Notes: generated by a model not told the origin, from the sequence alone. Numbered from the stretch's first letter, positions 44,727 to 55,524 are shown. The stretch: 59,373 nucleotides of DNA from Hanstruepera ponticola (GCF_012931685.1 NZ_JABANC010000009.1:1-59373), one strand, 5' to 3'. Made by a program: numbers and translations.

Positions 44727-47255
44727 ATGAAAGCAATTGTGCTAACCATATTATTTTTCTGCACTACGCAGTTTTTCTATTCTCAAGAAGAGGATGGTGT
44801 GGTTTCTCTTGCTTTACCAATACGGAATTCTTTAACCTATAATCAATATGCCATTAACCCTACATTTAGTTTTGTAAGACAGCAAAACAAATACATCAGT
44901 ATTACCAATAAAAGAGAATGGATTCAATTTGATAATGCACCACTTACCTATTTGGCAAGTTACTCAGGAAGGTTCAGAGAAAATATTGGTATTGGCGTTG
45001 GTTTATTTCAACAAAACTATGGTGTACTTACAACATTTGGTGGTATTGTAAACTTCGCTTATAATGCACAGTTAAATAGGGACAGCAATTTAACATTCGG
45101 TATCAATGTTGGCGCATATAGCAGCGGCATTAATAATGGAAACGTAGTTACCAATAATCCGGATCCATCTTTAGATAATATTCCATCTAACTTTTTATTA
45201 AGTGTAAGCCCAGGAATAAATTACGGTACTGCATTTGTTGATTTTGGTGTCACAATAAACAATGCTATTCTATATAACTTCAGTACTTCAGAATTAATTC
45301 AAGATAACCCTGAACAAGGTATTCAAGGTCATATAATGTACACTGGTTACATGTATAGTAATAGTTTTATTGATGAAAGTAAGTTTACAGGGCTTGCTAG
45401 AGTAGAATTTAGAGATGAAAACACAAACATTACCGGAACAGCTATGCTAACGATTCCAATGGGTATTTGGGCACAAGTTGGATACAGTAGTTTATATGGA
45501 TTACATGGTGGTTTTGGTCTAAATATTACCCAACAAATTTCTATAGAATATAATTATGAAAAAGCCATGGGTTCATTATCAAATTTTGGTTCAGCTCATG
45601 AGCTAACTTTAGCATATAAGTTTACCAACAAAGAGCGCTATGATTACAGCCGTGAAGATGATGTAAGTGGTTTATTCACTACAAATAAAAAGAAGAAAAA
45701 CACAGCAAAACCAACCAATACCAAAGCTGAAGCTAACAGAAAAGCATCTGCAATTGCTAAAGCTGAAGCTGAAGAACAAGCACGTATTACGGCTGAAGCT
45801 AAAGCACAACAGGAAGCCCAAGAACAAGCACGTATTGCTGCGGAAGCTAAAGCGCAACAAGAAGCTCAAGAACAAGCGCGTATTGCGGCTGAAGCTAAAG
45901 CTCAAGAACAAGCTCAAGAACAAGCACGTATTGCTGCGGAAGCTAAAGCGCAACAAGAAGCCCAAGAACAAGCACGTATTGCTGCGGAAGCTAAAGCTCA
46001 ACAGGAAGCTCAAGAACAAGCGCGTATTGCGGCTGAAACTAAAGCTCAACAGGAAGCTCAAGAACAAGCACGTATTGCTGCGGAAGCTAAAGCGCAACAA
46101 GAAGCTCAAGAACAAGCACGTATTGCGGCTGAAGCTAAAGCGCAACAAGAAACCCAAGAACAAGCGCGTATTGCTGCTGAAGCTAAAGCGCAACAAGAAG
46201 CCCAAGAACAAGCACGTATTGCTGCGGAAGCTAAAGCGCAACAAGAAGCTCAAGAACAAGAACGTATTGCTGCGGAAGCTAAAGCGCAACAAGAAGCTCA
46301 AGAACAAGAACGCATTGCTGCTGAAGCTAAAGCACAACAAGAAGCCCAAGAACAAGCTAATGAAAATATCATTCCAGAAGCTACTGATGCACTTGCAAAA
46401 TCAATGAATGATTTAGCAAATGAAACTGAAAACTCCAAAGAAGTGCAAGCTGATCTTTTGAATGAGTTAAAGGCTGTGGTTGCTAGTAAAGATCAAGATC
46501 TTAAAGACTTAAAAGAAGAAAACGATTTAAGCGAACAAGGTATTTATATGGAACCTAAACCTTTTAAAAGTATTTCTGCTGAAAATGCAAAATTAGAGGC
46601 TATCAAATCAGATTTAGACAATGCCATAAAATCACGTAGTTCAAAAATCAAAGAGCTAGAAGAACTTTATGAGCAAAGACAACAAATTGATACTATTGAA
46701 ATGGATGAAGTGAGTTTGTTCTATAAAAAGACCATTCAGAAATTAAAATCTGAACAAGCCACAGCAATAAAAACAAAAACTGATTTAGAAGCACAGTTAA
46801 TTGACATTAAGGTAGCAACCGATTATGAAAGAAAACGTAGAATTAAGCGTGCAGCCTATAAAAATGAAGAAGATAGATACTCTCAAGACAGAGCGACTTT
46901 AAAAGCTATCAAAGAGAATACAGAATTAAGTTCAGAACCACTGACAAAAGAAGATTTCGATTTTGGAGAAGAACGCAGTGGAAATATTGAAATAATGAAG
47001 AATGTGGCAAATGTTGATGAAGGTTATTATATGATTTTAGCTGTTCATAACGACGTTAGCAAAAGGGACGAGTTCTTAAGAAAAGCTGTAGCATCAGGAG
47101 AAAGCAATATCAACTTCTTCTACGATGTAAACACGAGTAAGTATTACATCTATGCAAACAAATTTGATAACATAAACGAAGCAAACCAAGCACAAAAAAC
47201 TAAAGGATCAAAAGCATACAACAACAAAATGTCGATTGTAAAAATCGAAGATTAA
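44727..47255 (+). CDS. PorP/SprF barrel fused to a TolA-like repeat helix and a SPOR-like domain
   Basis: An 842-residue fusion. Residues 1-20 form a signal peptide (ending FYSQ). Residues ~21-305 are a PorP/SprF outer-membrane barrel (SYSGRFRENIGIGVGLFQQN, LSVSPGINYGTAFVDFGV, GYSSLYGLHGGFGLNITQQI, ending ELTLAYKF). A basic linker leads to twelve 16-residue repeats at 350-541 (consensus EQARIAAEAKAQQEAQ), which predict one continuous helix like TolA domain II. Further coiled-coil-type helix runs to ~740. The last ~78 residues (GYYMILAVHNDVSKRDEFL ... KYYIYANKFDNINEANQAQ) look like a SPOR peptidoglycan-binding domain. Ordinary SprF is ~300 residues. It starts 1 bp after the type B substrate gene. 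Confidence 0.85.
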   Translation: MKAIVLTILFFCTTQFFYSQEEDGVVSLALPIRNSLTYNQYAINPTFSFVRQQNKYISITNKREWIQFDNAPLTYLASYSGRFRENIGIGVGLFQQNYGVLTTFGGIVNFAYNAQLNRDSNLTFGINVGAYSSGINNGNVVTNNPDPSLDNIPSNFLLSVSPGINYGTAFVDFGVTINNAILYNFSTSELIQDNPEQGIQGHIMYTGYMYSNSFIDESKFTGLARVEFRDENTNITGTAMLTIPMGIWAQVGYSSLYGLHGGFGLNITQQISIEYNYEKAMGSLSNFGSAHELTLAYKFTNKERYDYSREDDVSGLFTTNKKKKNTAKPTNTKAEANRKASAIAKAEAEEQARITAEAKAQQEAQEQARIAAEAKAQQEAQEQARIAAEAKAQEQAQEQARIAAEAKAQQEAQEQARIAAEAKAQQEAQEQARIAAETKAQQEAQEQARIAAEAKAQQEAQEQARIAAEAKAQQETQEQARIAAEAKAQQEAQEQARIAAEAKAQQEAQEQERIAAEAKAQQEAQEQERIAAEAKAQQEAQEQANENIIPEATDALAKSMNDLANETENSKEVQADLLNELKAVVASKDQDLKDLKEENDLSEQGIYMEPKPFKSISAENAKLEAIKSDLDNAIKSRSSKIKELEELYEQRQQIDTIEMDEVSLFYKKTIQKLKSEQATAIKTKTDLEAQLIDIKVATDYERKRRIKRAAYKNEEDRYSQDRATLKAIKENTELSSEPLTKEDFDFGEERSGNIEIMKNVANVDEGYYMILAVHNDVSKRDEFLRKAVASGESNINFFYDVNTSKYYIYANKFDNINEANQAQKTKGSKAYNNKMSIVKIED
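45774..46349 (+). repeat. 48-bp in-frame tandem repeat, 12 copies
   Basis: Twelve units of 48 bp encode the 16-residue helical repeat of the PorP/SprF fusion. Units differ mostly at synonymous sites plus a few changes (ITA, EQAQ, ETK, QETQ, EQER). The period keeps frame, so gain or loss of units would alter only the spacer length. Confidence 0.97.
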
Positions 47256-47270
47256 AATATAAATAACTCG

Positions 47271-47304
47271 CTTTTCGAAAGACATTGCCCCAAGTCACGA
47301 AAAG
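47271..47304 (+). other. Intercistronic hairpin before the giant adhesin gene
   Basis: CTTTTCG (47271-47277) and CGAAAAG (47298-47304) are perfect inverted copies with a 20-nt loop and no T-run. Not a terminator; possibly an mRNA processing or stability site between the SprF-like gene and the adhesin. Confidence 0.4.
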
Positions 47305-47319
47305 ACAAATATAAATAAC

Positions 47320-50300
47320 ATGAAAAAGCCTACTTATTCAAAAATCGCTCTTATTGCATCACTGATTTTTATTGGGTTACAAAGCTATGCCCAGAACTAT
47401 GTGCCATTCACACCTAGGTTTAATCAGGACTTACGTGGAGATATTGTTTTAATTGGTAACAATATTCTTGGCCCAGATAATAACGCTTTTAATGACAATA
47501 ATACCTACAATCATAATGTAGATATGCAATATATTGACATAGACGGTGATGCTTCTACTTTTAGTTCTTCAAGTGCTGATTTAGAAATACCAAACCCGAA
47601 TTGTTATAGAATTATTTATGCGGGTTTGTATTGGGGAGCCGTAACTAATGGTGATGAGCCAATAACCAATGTGAAGTTGAAAGGCCCAACTGGTGGATAC
47701 AATGATGTAACGGGAACCATCATATACGATGCCAACGGATCGGCTACAGGCAATAGCTTTCCGTATTCATGTTATGCAGATGTTACGTCAATTGTTACAA
47801 GTTTTGGTTCTGGTGCAGATTTAGGTACATATACTGTAGCAAATGTATCTAGCGCATTAGGTGAAACTGCTACTTTTGATCCATACAACGGAACTGGTTT
47901 TTCTGCAGGATGGTCTTTATTCATTGTATATGAAGACCCAACCATGCCTGGAAAATCTATTACGAGTTTTGATGGTTTTAGTGCCATAAGTAGTTCAGTA
48001 AACGTGGATATTCCCATTTCTGGATTTAGAACCGTTCCTGCTCCTGCCCCTGTAAGAGCTAATTTGGCATTTGCAACATTGGAAGGTGATAAACCTATTC
48101 AAAATGACCGTTTAGAGTTAAATGGTGTACCAATGTCTGCTGCAGACAGACCAGCAAATAACTTTTTTAATAGTTCTGTTACGCGATTAGATGCAACACC
48201 TGTTAATAACAGAGTACCAAATAGTACGAATACTTTAGGTTTTGATACAGGTGTAATGGTTGTGCCTAACCCAGGAAACTCATTAATTGCTAATGATGCT
48301 ACTTCTGCAACGTTTAGTTTAGTCAGTGATCAGGATGTTTATTTTCAATATTTCTTTGCATTTGCAGTTGAAATCATTGAACCTAATATTGTTCTGACTA
48401 AAATCGTAGAGGATGACGCTGGAAATAATATTGGTGGACAAACAATAGGTCTCGGACAACCTCTAAATTATATAATTGGTTTTCAAAATGTAGGTAATGA
48501 CCACGCTACTAATTTTCAGATTAGAGATATTCTTCCAATAAATATCATATTTAATTATCCTACAGATTTAGTATTGCCTCCTGGTGTTACAGTTGCCAGT
48601 TACGATCCTGGAACACGTGAAATTATCTTTAATATAGCAGATTATTTAGTTGAAGAAAACGATCCTGTTTATGAAATAAGAATTGAAGCGCAAACGGTTG
48701 AAACCTGTAATGAATTAGCCGATTCATGTTCTAATATAATTAATAACCAAGCATTTGCATCGTACTATGGTTTTTACAATCCAAATTTTTACGTAACTGA
48801 TGACCCTAGTTATAGCAGTAATACAGGCTGTTTAATTTCACCTCAAGCAACCAACTTTTTGGTAAATCTTGATTGTGAATTTGTTCAGGATATTTCACTT
48901 TGCGGAGATAGTGTTTTGGTAACAGCCGCTGATGGTTATGACTCCTACTCTTGGTCAACAAGTCCTACAGGAACTCCTGAAATAGGTACAGGTCAAAGTA
49001 TTACAATAACCTCAACTGGCACCTATTATTCATTTAACAATGCCATTGCACCATGTCAGTCTATAGTTCAACAATATAATGTTTCTGTTTTTGGAGGCAG
49101 TAGTTTAACGAACCCTGTTATCCCTTATGCTGATGAAGTAGTTACTTGTCCTAATGATGGTAAACCATTGCCAAACATCTTTTTATGTGGTGCCAATGAT
49201 ATTAGAGAAATAGAAACTAACATCGCTGGGGCTACTTCAATTATATGGGAACAGTTAGATGAATCTAGCTGTGCTCCTGTTACTGATCCTGATTGTGCCA
49301 ATGAAAATAGCGCTTGTACATGGAATGAAGTCGCAACTGGACCAAATTATGTAGCAAACACAGCTGGTCAATTTAGAATTACAATAAACTTTGAAGGTGG
49401 TTGTTTTGCACAATTTTATTTTAACGTTTATCAAAATATATTGAATCCGACTGTAACCTCAACAGATATTATTTGTACAACACCTGGTTCCATTACGGTT
49501 AATAATGTTCCTAGTGGTTATGAATACAGTATTGATGGCACAAACTTTCAAGCAAGTAATGTGTTTACAGTTCCTACACCTGGAACTTACACAGTTTACA
49601 TCAGACAGGTTGGAATTGATACCAACCCATGTATTTTTACTGTACCAGATGTACAAATCAGAGCTCGTGATTTTACAGTATCCAATATCGTAACACAACC
49701 ACTTTGTCATGGCGATTTAGGAAGTATTCATTTAGCTGCAAACGATGTAGATCCGCAATATTTCTTTGCCATTTATGATGGTGGCACACTTGTAAACAGT
49801 GTGGGTCCAATAACCGAAAACAGTTATACGTTTGCTAACCTCAACCCTGGAGTATATACTGCCGTAATTGAAACTGAAGACGGTTGTACCCATACAGAAG
49901 ATATTGAAATAATTGAACCACCATTATTAACGGTTACAGCTGCTATTACAATACCATTAACTTGTACCGATGGTGAAATAACAGTGTATCCTGAAGGAGG
50001 AACACCACCATACTTCTATTTTATAAATGGTTCTTCGGATTTTCAAACCGTTCCTGAAATAGTTGTTACTAGTGCTGGAACTTATGATATTACTGTTATA
50101 GATTCTAACAACTGTAGCGCCAGCACAACTATTGAAGTTGAATCAATACTTGCCCCAGAATATACAGTTTCAACCACTGATTTGGATTGTGCTGGAGATT
50201 CTAATGGTTCAATTATTTTTAATGTAACCAATGCCAATGGCAATAGTTTAGAGTTTAGCATTGATGGTGGTGCATCGTATTCAAACTCATCGACCTTCAC

Positions 50301-53300
50301 CAATTTACCTGAAGGCAATTATGATGTCGTTGTTCAATATTCGTTTGGTGGTTCGGTTTGTAATTCCGACCCACAAACAGTTACTATTTCATCACCTGAC
50401 CCAATAATTGGTACCGCAACCTTAACAGCTGCTTATACCTGTACATCAGATGGAACCATTACCGTAACTGGAGTTTCTGGTGGAACACCCCCTTACACTT
50501 ACAGTATTGATGGCGTAAATTTTCAAGCAAGTGATACATTTACTGGATTAACAACAGGAACTTACACAATAACCATTCAAGATGCTAGTGACTGTACCTT
50601 TATTACAAATGATGTGACTATTGACCCATTAAATCCTCCAACCGATTTAATGTTCGATCATACACCTTTGACCTGTCCATCTAATACAACAACGGTAACT
50701 ATTACTGGTACAACTGGAGGTGTTGGTATTTTAGAATATCAAATAATAGCACCAGCATTTGCTGTAACACCTTATCAAACATCTAATACCTTTTCTGGTT
50801 TAGTTCCTGGAACCTATACATTTCAGGTAATTGATGAGAACGACTGTACCTATAGTGAAACCTATACTATTGACCCATTACCTACACCAACGGTCGCTAC
50901 TGTGTTGACTGAAGATTTAGATTGTACATCAGATCCAGATGCCGTAATTACCGGAACTATTTCTGGTCCTGCTCCATATACTTATGCTGTATCTATTAAT
51001 GGTGGAAGTTACACTGGTTTAGGTGCAACCGGAACAACGTTTACTTATAGTACCACAACTCCAGGTACGTATCAATTTGAAATTACAGATGCCAATGGTT
51101 GTACCGCAGAATCTATGGTACACACCATCAATCCTATCGTGCCACCTGCAATTAGTTTAATTATCCAAACACAGCCCATATTATGTAACGGTGATTCCAA
51201 TGGCGCAATTGATATTACTATTGATACATCGGTTGGAACACCTCCGTTTGTTATCAATGTGCATAATGACACAACAGGAACCGATTATGGAACACAAACT
51301 TCTGGATTGCCAGCTGGTACTTATACTATAACAGTAACGGATGCCAAATCATGTACAGGAACAGATACCATAACTATTAGCGAACCAGATCCCATACTTG
51401 TAAATTATCATACAGTAGATATTTCATGTACGGGTGGAGGTGTGTCTCAAGGCTCCATAATTATTGATGGTGTAACTGGTGGAACAGCTCCTTACAATTA
51501 CTTTGTTACGGGAACCAATGGATATTCAAATTCTGAAACAAATTCAACCGGAACAACTTCTGTTAGTTTTGATGTTGTTGATTTTGGACTATATCAAGTC
51601 AATGTTGTAGATGCAAACGGTTGTTCAGTACTAATCCAAGATGTGATTATTGCATCGCCTCCTTCAGATTTAGATATCTCTGTTTCTGCAACTGTGGATT
51701 GTGCTACTGGTGGAACAGCTGTTGTGAGTATTGGTAGTACTTTAAGTAGTTCAGGACCATTCTTTTTCAGTATTTATCAAGGTGCAATTTCTGTATATCC
51801 TAATCCACCAGGATCATGGATTCCTGAAGATGCTCCTGGAAGTGAATCGGCTACTTTTACAGGCTTAACACCTGGTGTTATATACACATTTATTGTATAT
51901 GACGCGTCAACTAATTGTAGTTATTATGAGCCTGCAACTACGCCTATTCCCACTAACTCTACATTGACTGTTAGCGCTGTTAGTGCCAATAACATCACCT
52001 GTACAGGAAGTGCTGATGGTAACGTTTCCTTTACAGTTAACAGTTCTTATGGTGTTGCTACAAATATCAGCTATGAAATTTTTGATTCATCTACTTTAGG
52101 ATCAACAGGAATTTCTGGAACTGGAACAGTAGCAGCTGGTGGGTCTGAAACAATTACCAATTTAGGACCATTGCCATATGGGAATTATTATGTACTTATT
52201 AATGAAACAACTGGACCAAATGCCGGTTGTGGAATAGTTACGGCACCATTTAACATAACGGAATCTGCTATTCCATTAAGTCTGACTGTGTCAGTAGATC
52301 AAAATGCAAATTGTAATGCCAATTCTGGTGTTATTAGTGCGGTTGGTCATGATGGAACGGCTCCATATCAATATCAAATAACAACTAGTGCAACAGCTCC
52401 ACCTGCAAATGATACATCTTGGGCGTCATCAAGTACATTTAATATGGATGCCGGCAATTACTACGTGCATGTGCTAGATGCTTATGGTTGTATTGAAACA
52501 AGTCCTGTTATAGTTTTACCTATGGATCCTACTCCTACTATTACTGCAACTTTAACTGATCAATGTACAACAGCTGAAGGTGATTTTGAAATTGATGTTG
52601 CATTAACAAATGCTGGAATACCACCATACAGTTTTAGCATTAATGGTGGTGCTTTTCAAACACAAACGGCTCCTTTTACGATTTCTAACTTATATTCTGG
52701 AACCCATACTATCGAAGTGAATGATGCCAATGGTTGTGGTAATTTAGTTACTGTAACTATTGAGGCACCATTAAACTTAACGCCTTCAGTTACGGCTACT
52801 CCAACATGTAATGATAATGATGGAGAAATAACAGTTACTGCTATTGGTGGTTCTGGTTCATACACTTATAGTATTAACCCAAATCCTGCTTCTATTAGTT
52901 TAGCTGGGAATGTGTTTTCAGGTGTACCATCTGGATTATATACCATAACAATTACTGATACAGCAACATCTTGTTCAGAAGATGTACAAATTTCATTAAC
53001 TGCTGCTGTTCCACCATCAATTAGTATGACACCAACAGCAATAACGTGTTTTGGTGGTAATGATGGTTCTTTTGAAATATTAGTAAATGGTTATACTGGA
53101 GCTTATAATTATGAAGTTTTTGATAGCACAGCTACATCTGTAACTGGTGTTATTAATGCTAATACTTCTACTAATCCAATTACTGTTTCAGGTATGTCGG
53201 CTGGAAGTTATTCAGTTGTTATGACAGCGACTGAATCTCCATTTTGTTCTACTACTTCAGATATTATTATTAGCTCACCAACTGAAGCCATAGCATTGAT

Positions 53301-55524
53301 GGTAAATGAAACCTCAAATGTAACTTGTGATAACATAAACGGTACAATTACTGCCATTGCAACAGGTGGTTGGGGAGATTATGAATATGAACTAACTGGT
53401 GCTGCTACTGTAGCATATTCAACTAATAATACGTTTACAGGTTTATCTGCTGGATCATATACCGTGAATGTAAGAGACTCATCAGGTTGTACGGCTTCAA
53501 TGCCAATTACACTTGTTGAACCAACACCAATCAATGCTACATTCACACCTAGCACTACGCTATTGTCTTGTTTTGGTGATCAAAATGCGACTATTACGGT
53601 TTCTAATGTCACTGGCGGTCAAGGAAGCAACTATTCCTATACTTTAAATACTATTTTACCAACACCTAGTACATCTGGTCCACAAACATCCAATGTGTTT
53701 TCTAATTTAGGTGCTGGTACTTATAATATAATGATTACTGATGGTTTTAACTGTGAGACTTCATCTCTAGATATTGTAATTGACCAACCAACACCTATTG
53801 AAGTAGATTTAGTAACAGCTTCAACACAAAGTTGTTTAGTTGATGCAACTCTTACTTTAAGTGCTTCTGGTGGAACAGGGCCTTATACCTATAGTGATGA
53901 TAGTAGTTTTTCTACTGTTTTAGGATCATTTACAGCATCAACGACATTTTCTGTTAGTCCAGGAACATACACTTATTATGTCATGGATGCCAATGGTTGT
54001 GTTAACAATGCATCAAATGAAATTACAATTGACACCTTACCTACTCTACTGATTAATTTAGAATCTACTAATCCAACAATTAATTGTGCTGGTGATAATA
54101 CAGGTTCAATTGTAGCAACAGCTCAAGGTGGATTAGGAAACTATATTTACACCCTACAGGATACTGCTGGAAATACCATTCCTGCAACACAAAATTCACC
54201 TGGTGTCTTTACAGAACTTGTTGCTGGCACTTATGTAGTATATGTTGAAAGTGGCGATTGTGATACTGCAACTGCACCAATTACTATTACAGAACCTACT
54301 ACACAATTAGATGCTACTTTTGTGGTTAATGATGTCACGTGTACAGGATCGGAAGACGGTGTTCTAGAAATTACAGCTAGTGGTGGTACTGGAATTATCA
54401 AATATGCCATCTCACCACAATTAGACCAGTTTTTTGAAACCAATATTTTTGAAAATTTAGCTCCCGGCGATTATGATGTCATTGTTCAAGATGAGTTGGG
54501 TTGTTACTTAACGTTCAACTTTACCATTACGGAACCTATACCAGTTATTATCAGTATAGTAGCAGATTCTATGTTTCCAGAAGTATGTGAAGGTGATTTA
54601 GATGGTGAATTTAGTATTGATATTTCAGGTGGAACCGCTCCATATAGTGTGAGTTTAGGTAACTATGATGGTCCTTATACTACAGGATCTGCAACTCAAA
54701 CACAATTTGACTTTACAAACCTTGGTGGTGGCGATCATACCGTATTTGTTAGAGATAGTCAAGGTTGCGAATCTGAATGGAATATTACATTCCCTGAATC
54801 GGTAAGCATTAACCCTCTTGTAGTTGTTGAATATAATTGTGTTAATAATGCACAAAGTAATACAGTTACTGTTCTAGTAGATGATAGCATTACCAATCCA
54901 GATGATTTAGATTACTCATTAAACGGTGGTCCTTACCAAGCAAGCAATGTGTTTATAGATGTGCCAGCTGGCAATGGACATTATATTGATGTGAGACATA
55001 CCAACGGCTGTATTCAAACTACTGAATTTTTTAATATTGATATAGTCGAACCTGTTACTTTGGTACTTAATGAAACTGACCTTAATGAATTTACTGCGAT
55101 TGCTAATGGTGGTACTGGAGATTATCAATTCACTTTAAATGGTGAAGATTACGGTAGCACCAACACCTTTATTATTACAGAAACTGGCGAATATGTTGTT
55201 GTTGTAACTGACAGTAGTGGTTGTACAGCTATGGCTACCATTTTCATGGAGTTTGTTGATATCTGTATCCCTAACTATTTCACACCGAATGGTGATGGTG
55301 TTGCCGATTATTGGACGCCTGGTTGTACAAACAACTATCCTAACCTAACCTTCTCAATATTTGACAGGTATGGTCGTAAAATTGTTACATTAAATGTTGG
55401 TGAAAAATGGGATGGCAGATATAATGATAAAGAACTACCAACTGGTGATTACTGGTATGTAGTGAACTTAAACAGCTCTAATTCGGACCGTGATTTTGTC
55501 GGTAATTTCACACTTTACAGATAA
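47320..55524 (+). CDS. Giant SprB-like T9SS type B adhesin
   Basis: A 2734-residue secreted protein. The signal peptide ends QSYAQ (25). A ~330-residue N-terminal domain (IYAGLYWGAVTNGDEPITNV, GWSLFIVYEDPTMPGKSITSFDGF) is followed by a DUF11-like segment (~355-465: VLTKIVEDDAGNN, LNYIIGFQNVGNDHATNFQI). From ~715 to ~2640 there are roughly two dozen ~75-80-residue SprB-type repeats, each with variants of CxGxxxGxI, GGTPPYTYSIDG and LxxGTYTITVTDAxxC. The final ~90 residues are a CHU_C domain (CIPNYFTPNGDGVADYW to VGNFTLYR). SprB-type adhesins move along the cell surface in gliding flavobacteria, so a motility-adhesin role is inferred. A standard SprF gene follows directly. Confidence 0.93.
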   Translation: MKKPTYSKIALIASLIFIGLQSYAQNYVPFTPRFNQDLRGDIVLIGNNILGPDNNAFNDNNTYNHNVDMQYIDIDGDASTFSSSSADLEIPNPNCYRIIYAGLYWGAVTNGDEPITNVKLKGPTGGYNDVTGTIIYDANGSATGNSFPYSCYADVTSIVTSFGSGADLGTYTVANVSSALGETATFDPYNGTGFSAGWSLFIVYEDPTMPGKSITSFDGFSAISSSVNVDIPISGFRTVPAPAPVRANLAFATLEGDKPIQNDRLELNGVPMSAADRPANNFFNSSVTRLDATPVNNRVPNSTNTLGFDTGVMVVPNPGNSLIANDATSATFSLVSDQDVYFQYFFAFAVEIIEPNIVLTKIVEDDAGNNIGGQTIGLGQPLNYIIGFQNVGNDHATNFQIRDILPINIIFNYPTDLVLPPGVTVASYDPGTREIIFNIADYLVEENDPVYEIRIEAQTVETCNELADSCSNIINNQAFASYYGFYNPNFYVTDDPSYSSNTGCLISPQATNFLVNLDCEFVQDISLCGDSVLVTAADGYDSYSWSTSPTGTPEIGTGQSITITSTGTYYSFNNAIAPCQSIVQQYNVSVFGGSSLTNPVIPYADEVVTCPNDGKPLPNIFLCGANDIREIETNIAGATSIIWEQLDESSCAPVTDPDCANENSACTWNEVATGPNYVANTAGQFRITINFEGGCFAQFYFNVYQNILNPTVTSTDIICTTPGSITVNNVPSGYEYSIDGTNFQASNVFTVPTPGTYTVYIRQVGIDTNPCIFTVPDVQIRARDFTVSNIVTQPLCHGDLGSIHLAANDVDPQYFFAIYDGGTLVNSVGPITENSYTFANLNPGVYTAVIETEDGCTHTEDIEIIEPPLLTVTAAITIPLTCTDGEITVYPEGGTPPYFYFINGSSDFQTVPEIVVTSAGTYDITVIDSNNCSASTTIEVESILAPEYTVSTTDLDCAGDSNGSIIFNVTNANGNSLEFSIDGGASYSNSSTFTNLPEGNYDVVVQYSFGGSVCNSDPQTVTISSPDPIIGTATLTAAYTCTSDGTITVTGVSGGTPPYTYSIDGVNFQASDTFTGLTTGTYTITIQDASDCTFITNDVTIDPLNPPTDLMFDHTPLTCPSNTTTVTITGTTGGVGILEYQIIAPAFAVTPYQTSNTFSGLVPGTYTFQVIDENDCTYSETYTIDPLPTPTVATVLTEDLDCTSDPDAVITGTISGPAPYTYAVSINGGSYTGLGATGTTFTYSTTTPGTYQFEITDANGCTAESMVHTINPIVPPAISLIIQTQPILCNGDSNGAIDITIDTSVGTPPFVINVHNDTTGTDYGTQTSGLPAGTYTITVTDAKSCTGTDTITISEPDPILVNYHTVDISCTGGGVSQGSIIIDGVTGGTAPYNYFVTGTNGYSNSETNSTGTTSVSFDVVDFGLYQVNVVDANGCSVLIQDVIIASPPSDLDISVSATVDCATGGTAVVSIGSTLSSSGPFFFSIYQGAISVYPNPPGSWIPEDAPGSESATFTGLTPGVIYTFIVYDASTNCSYYEPATTPIPTNSTLTVSAVSANNITCTGSADGNVSFTVNSSYGVATNISYEIFDSSTLGSTGISGTGTVAAGGSETITNLGPLPYGNYYVLINETTGPNAGCGIVTAPFNITESAIPLSLTVSVDQNANCNANSGVISAVGHDGTAPYQYQITTSATAPPANDTSWASSSTFNMDAGNYYVHVLDAYGCIETSPVIVLPMDPTPTITATLTDQCTTAEGDFEIDVALTNAGIPPYSFSINGGAFQTQTAPFTISNLYSGTHTIEVNDANGCGNLVTVTIEAPLNLTPSVTATPTCNDNDGEITVTAIGGSGSYTYSINPNPASISLAGNVFSGVPSGLYTITITDTATSCSEDVQISLTAAVPPSISMTPTAITCFGGNDGSFEILVNGYTGAYNYEVFDSTATSVTGVINANTSTNPITVSGMSAGSYSVVMTATESPFCSTTSDIIISSPTEAIALMVNETSNVTCDNINGTITAIATGGWGDYEYELTGAATVAYSTNNTFTGLSAGSYTVNVRDSSGCTASMPITLVEPTPINATFTPSTTLLSCFGDQNATITVSNVTGGQGSNYSYTLNTILPTPSTSGPQTSNVFSNLGAGTYNIMITDGFNCETSSLDIVIDQPTPIEVDLVTASTQSCLVDATLTLSASGGTGPYTYSDDSSFSTVLGSFTASTTFSVSPGTYTYYVMDANGCVNNASNEITIDTLPTLLINLESTNPTINCAGDNTGSIVATAQGGLGNYIYTLQDTAGNTIPATQNSPGVFTELVAGTYVVYVESGDCDTATAPITITEPTTQLDATFVVNDVTCTGSEDGVLEITASGGTGIIKYAISPQLDQFFETNIFENLAPGDYDVIVQDELGCYLTFNFTITEPIPVIISIVADSMFPEVCEGDLDGEFSIDISGGTAPYSVSLGNYDGPYTTGSATQTQFDFTNLGGGDHTVFVRDSQGCESEWNITFPESVSINPLVVVEYNCVNNAQSNTVTVLVDDSITNPDDLDYSLNGGPYQASNVFIDVPAGNGHYIDVRHTNGCIQTTEFFNIDIVEPVTLVLNETDLNEFTAIANGGTGDYQFTLNGEDYGSTNTFIITETGEYVVVVTDSSGCTAMATIFMEFVDICIPNYFTPNGDGVADYWTPGCTNNYPNLTFSIFDRYGRKIVTLNVGEKWDGRYNDKELPTGDYWYVVNLNSSNSDRDFVGNFTLYR

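Noticed and set aside
45667-46407. Long open frames on the plus (+1) and minus strands across the 48-bp repeat
   Set aside because: They are by-products of a repeat that lacks stops in other frames; their translations are monotonous KLKNKHV or LFLSFLLRFS strings. The in-frame PorP/SprF fusion explains the sequence.
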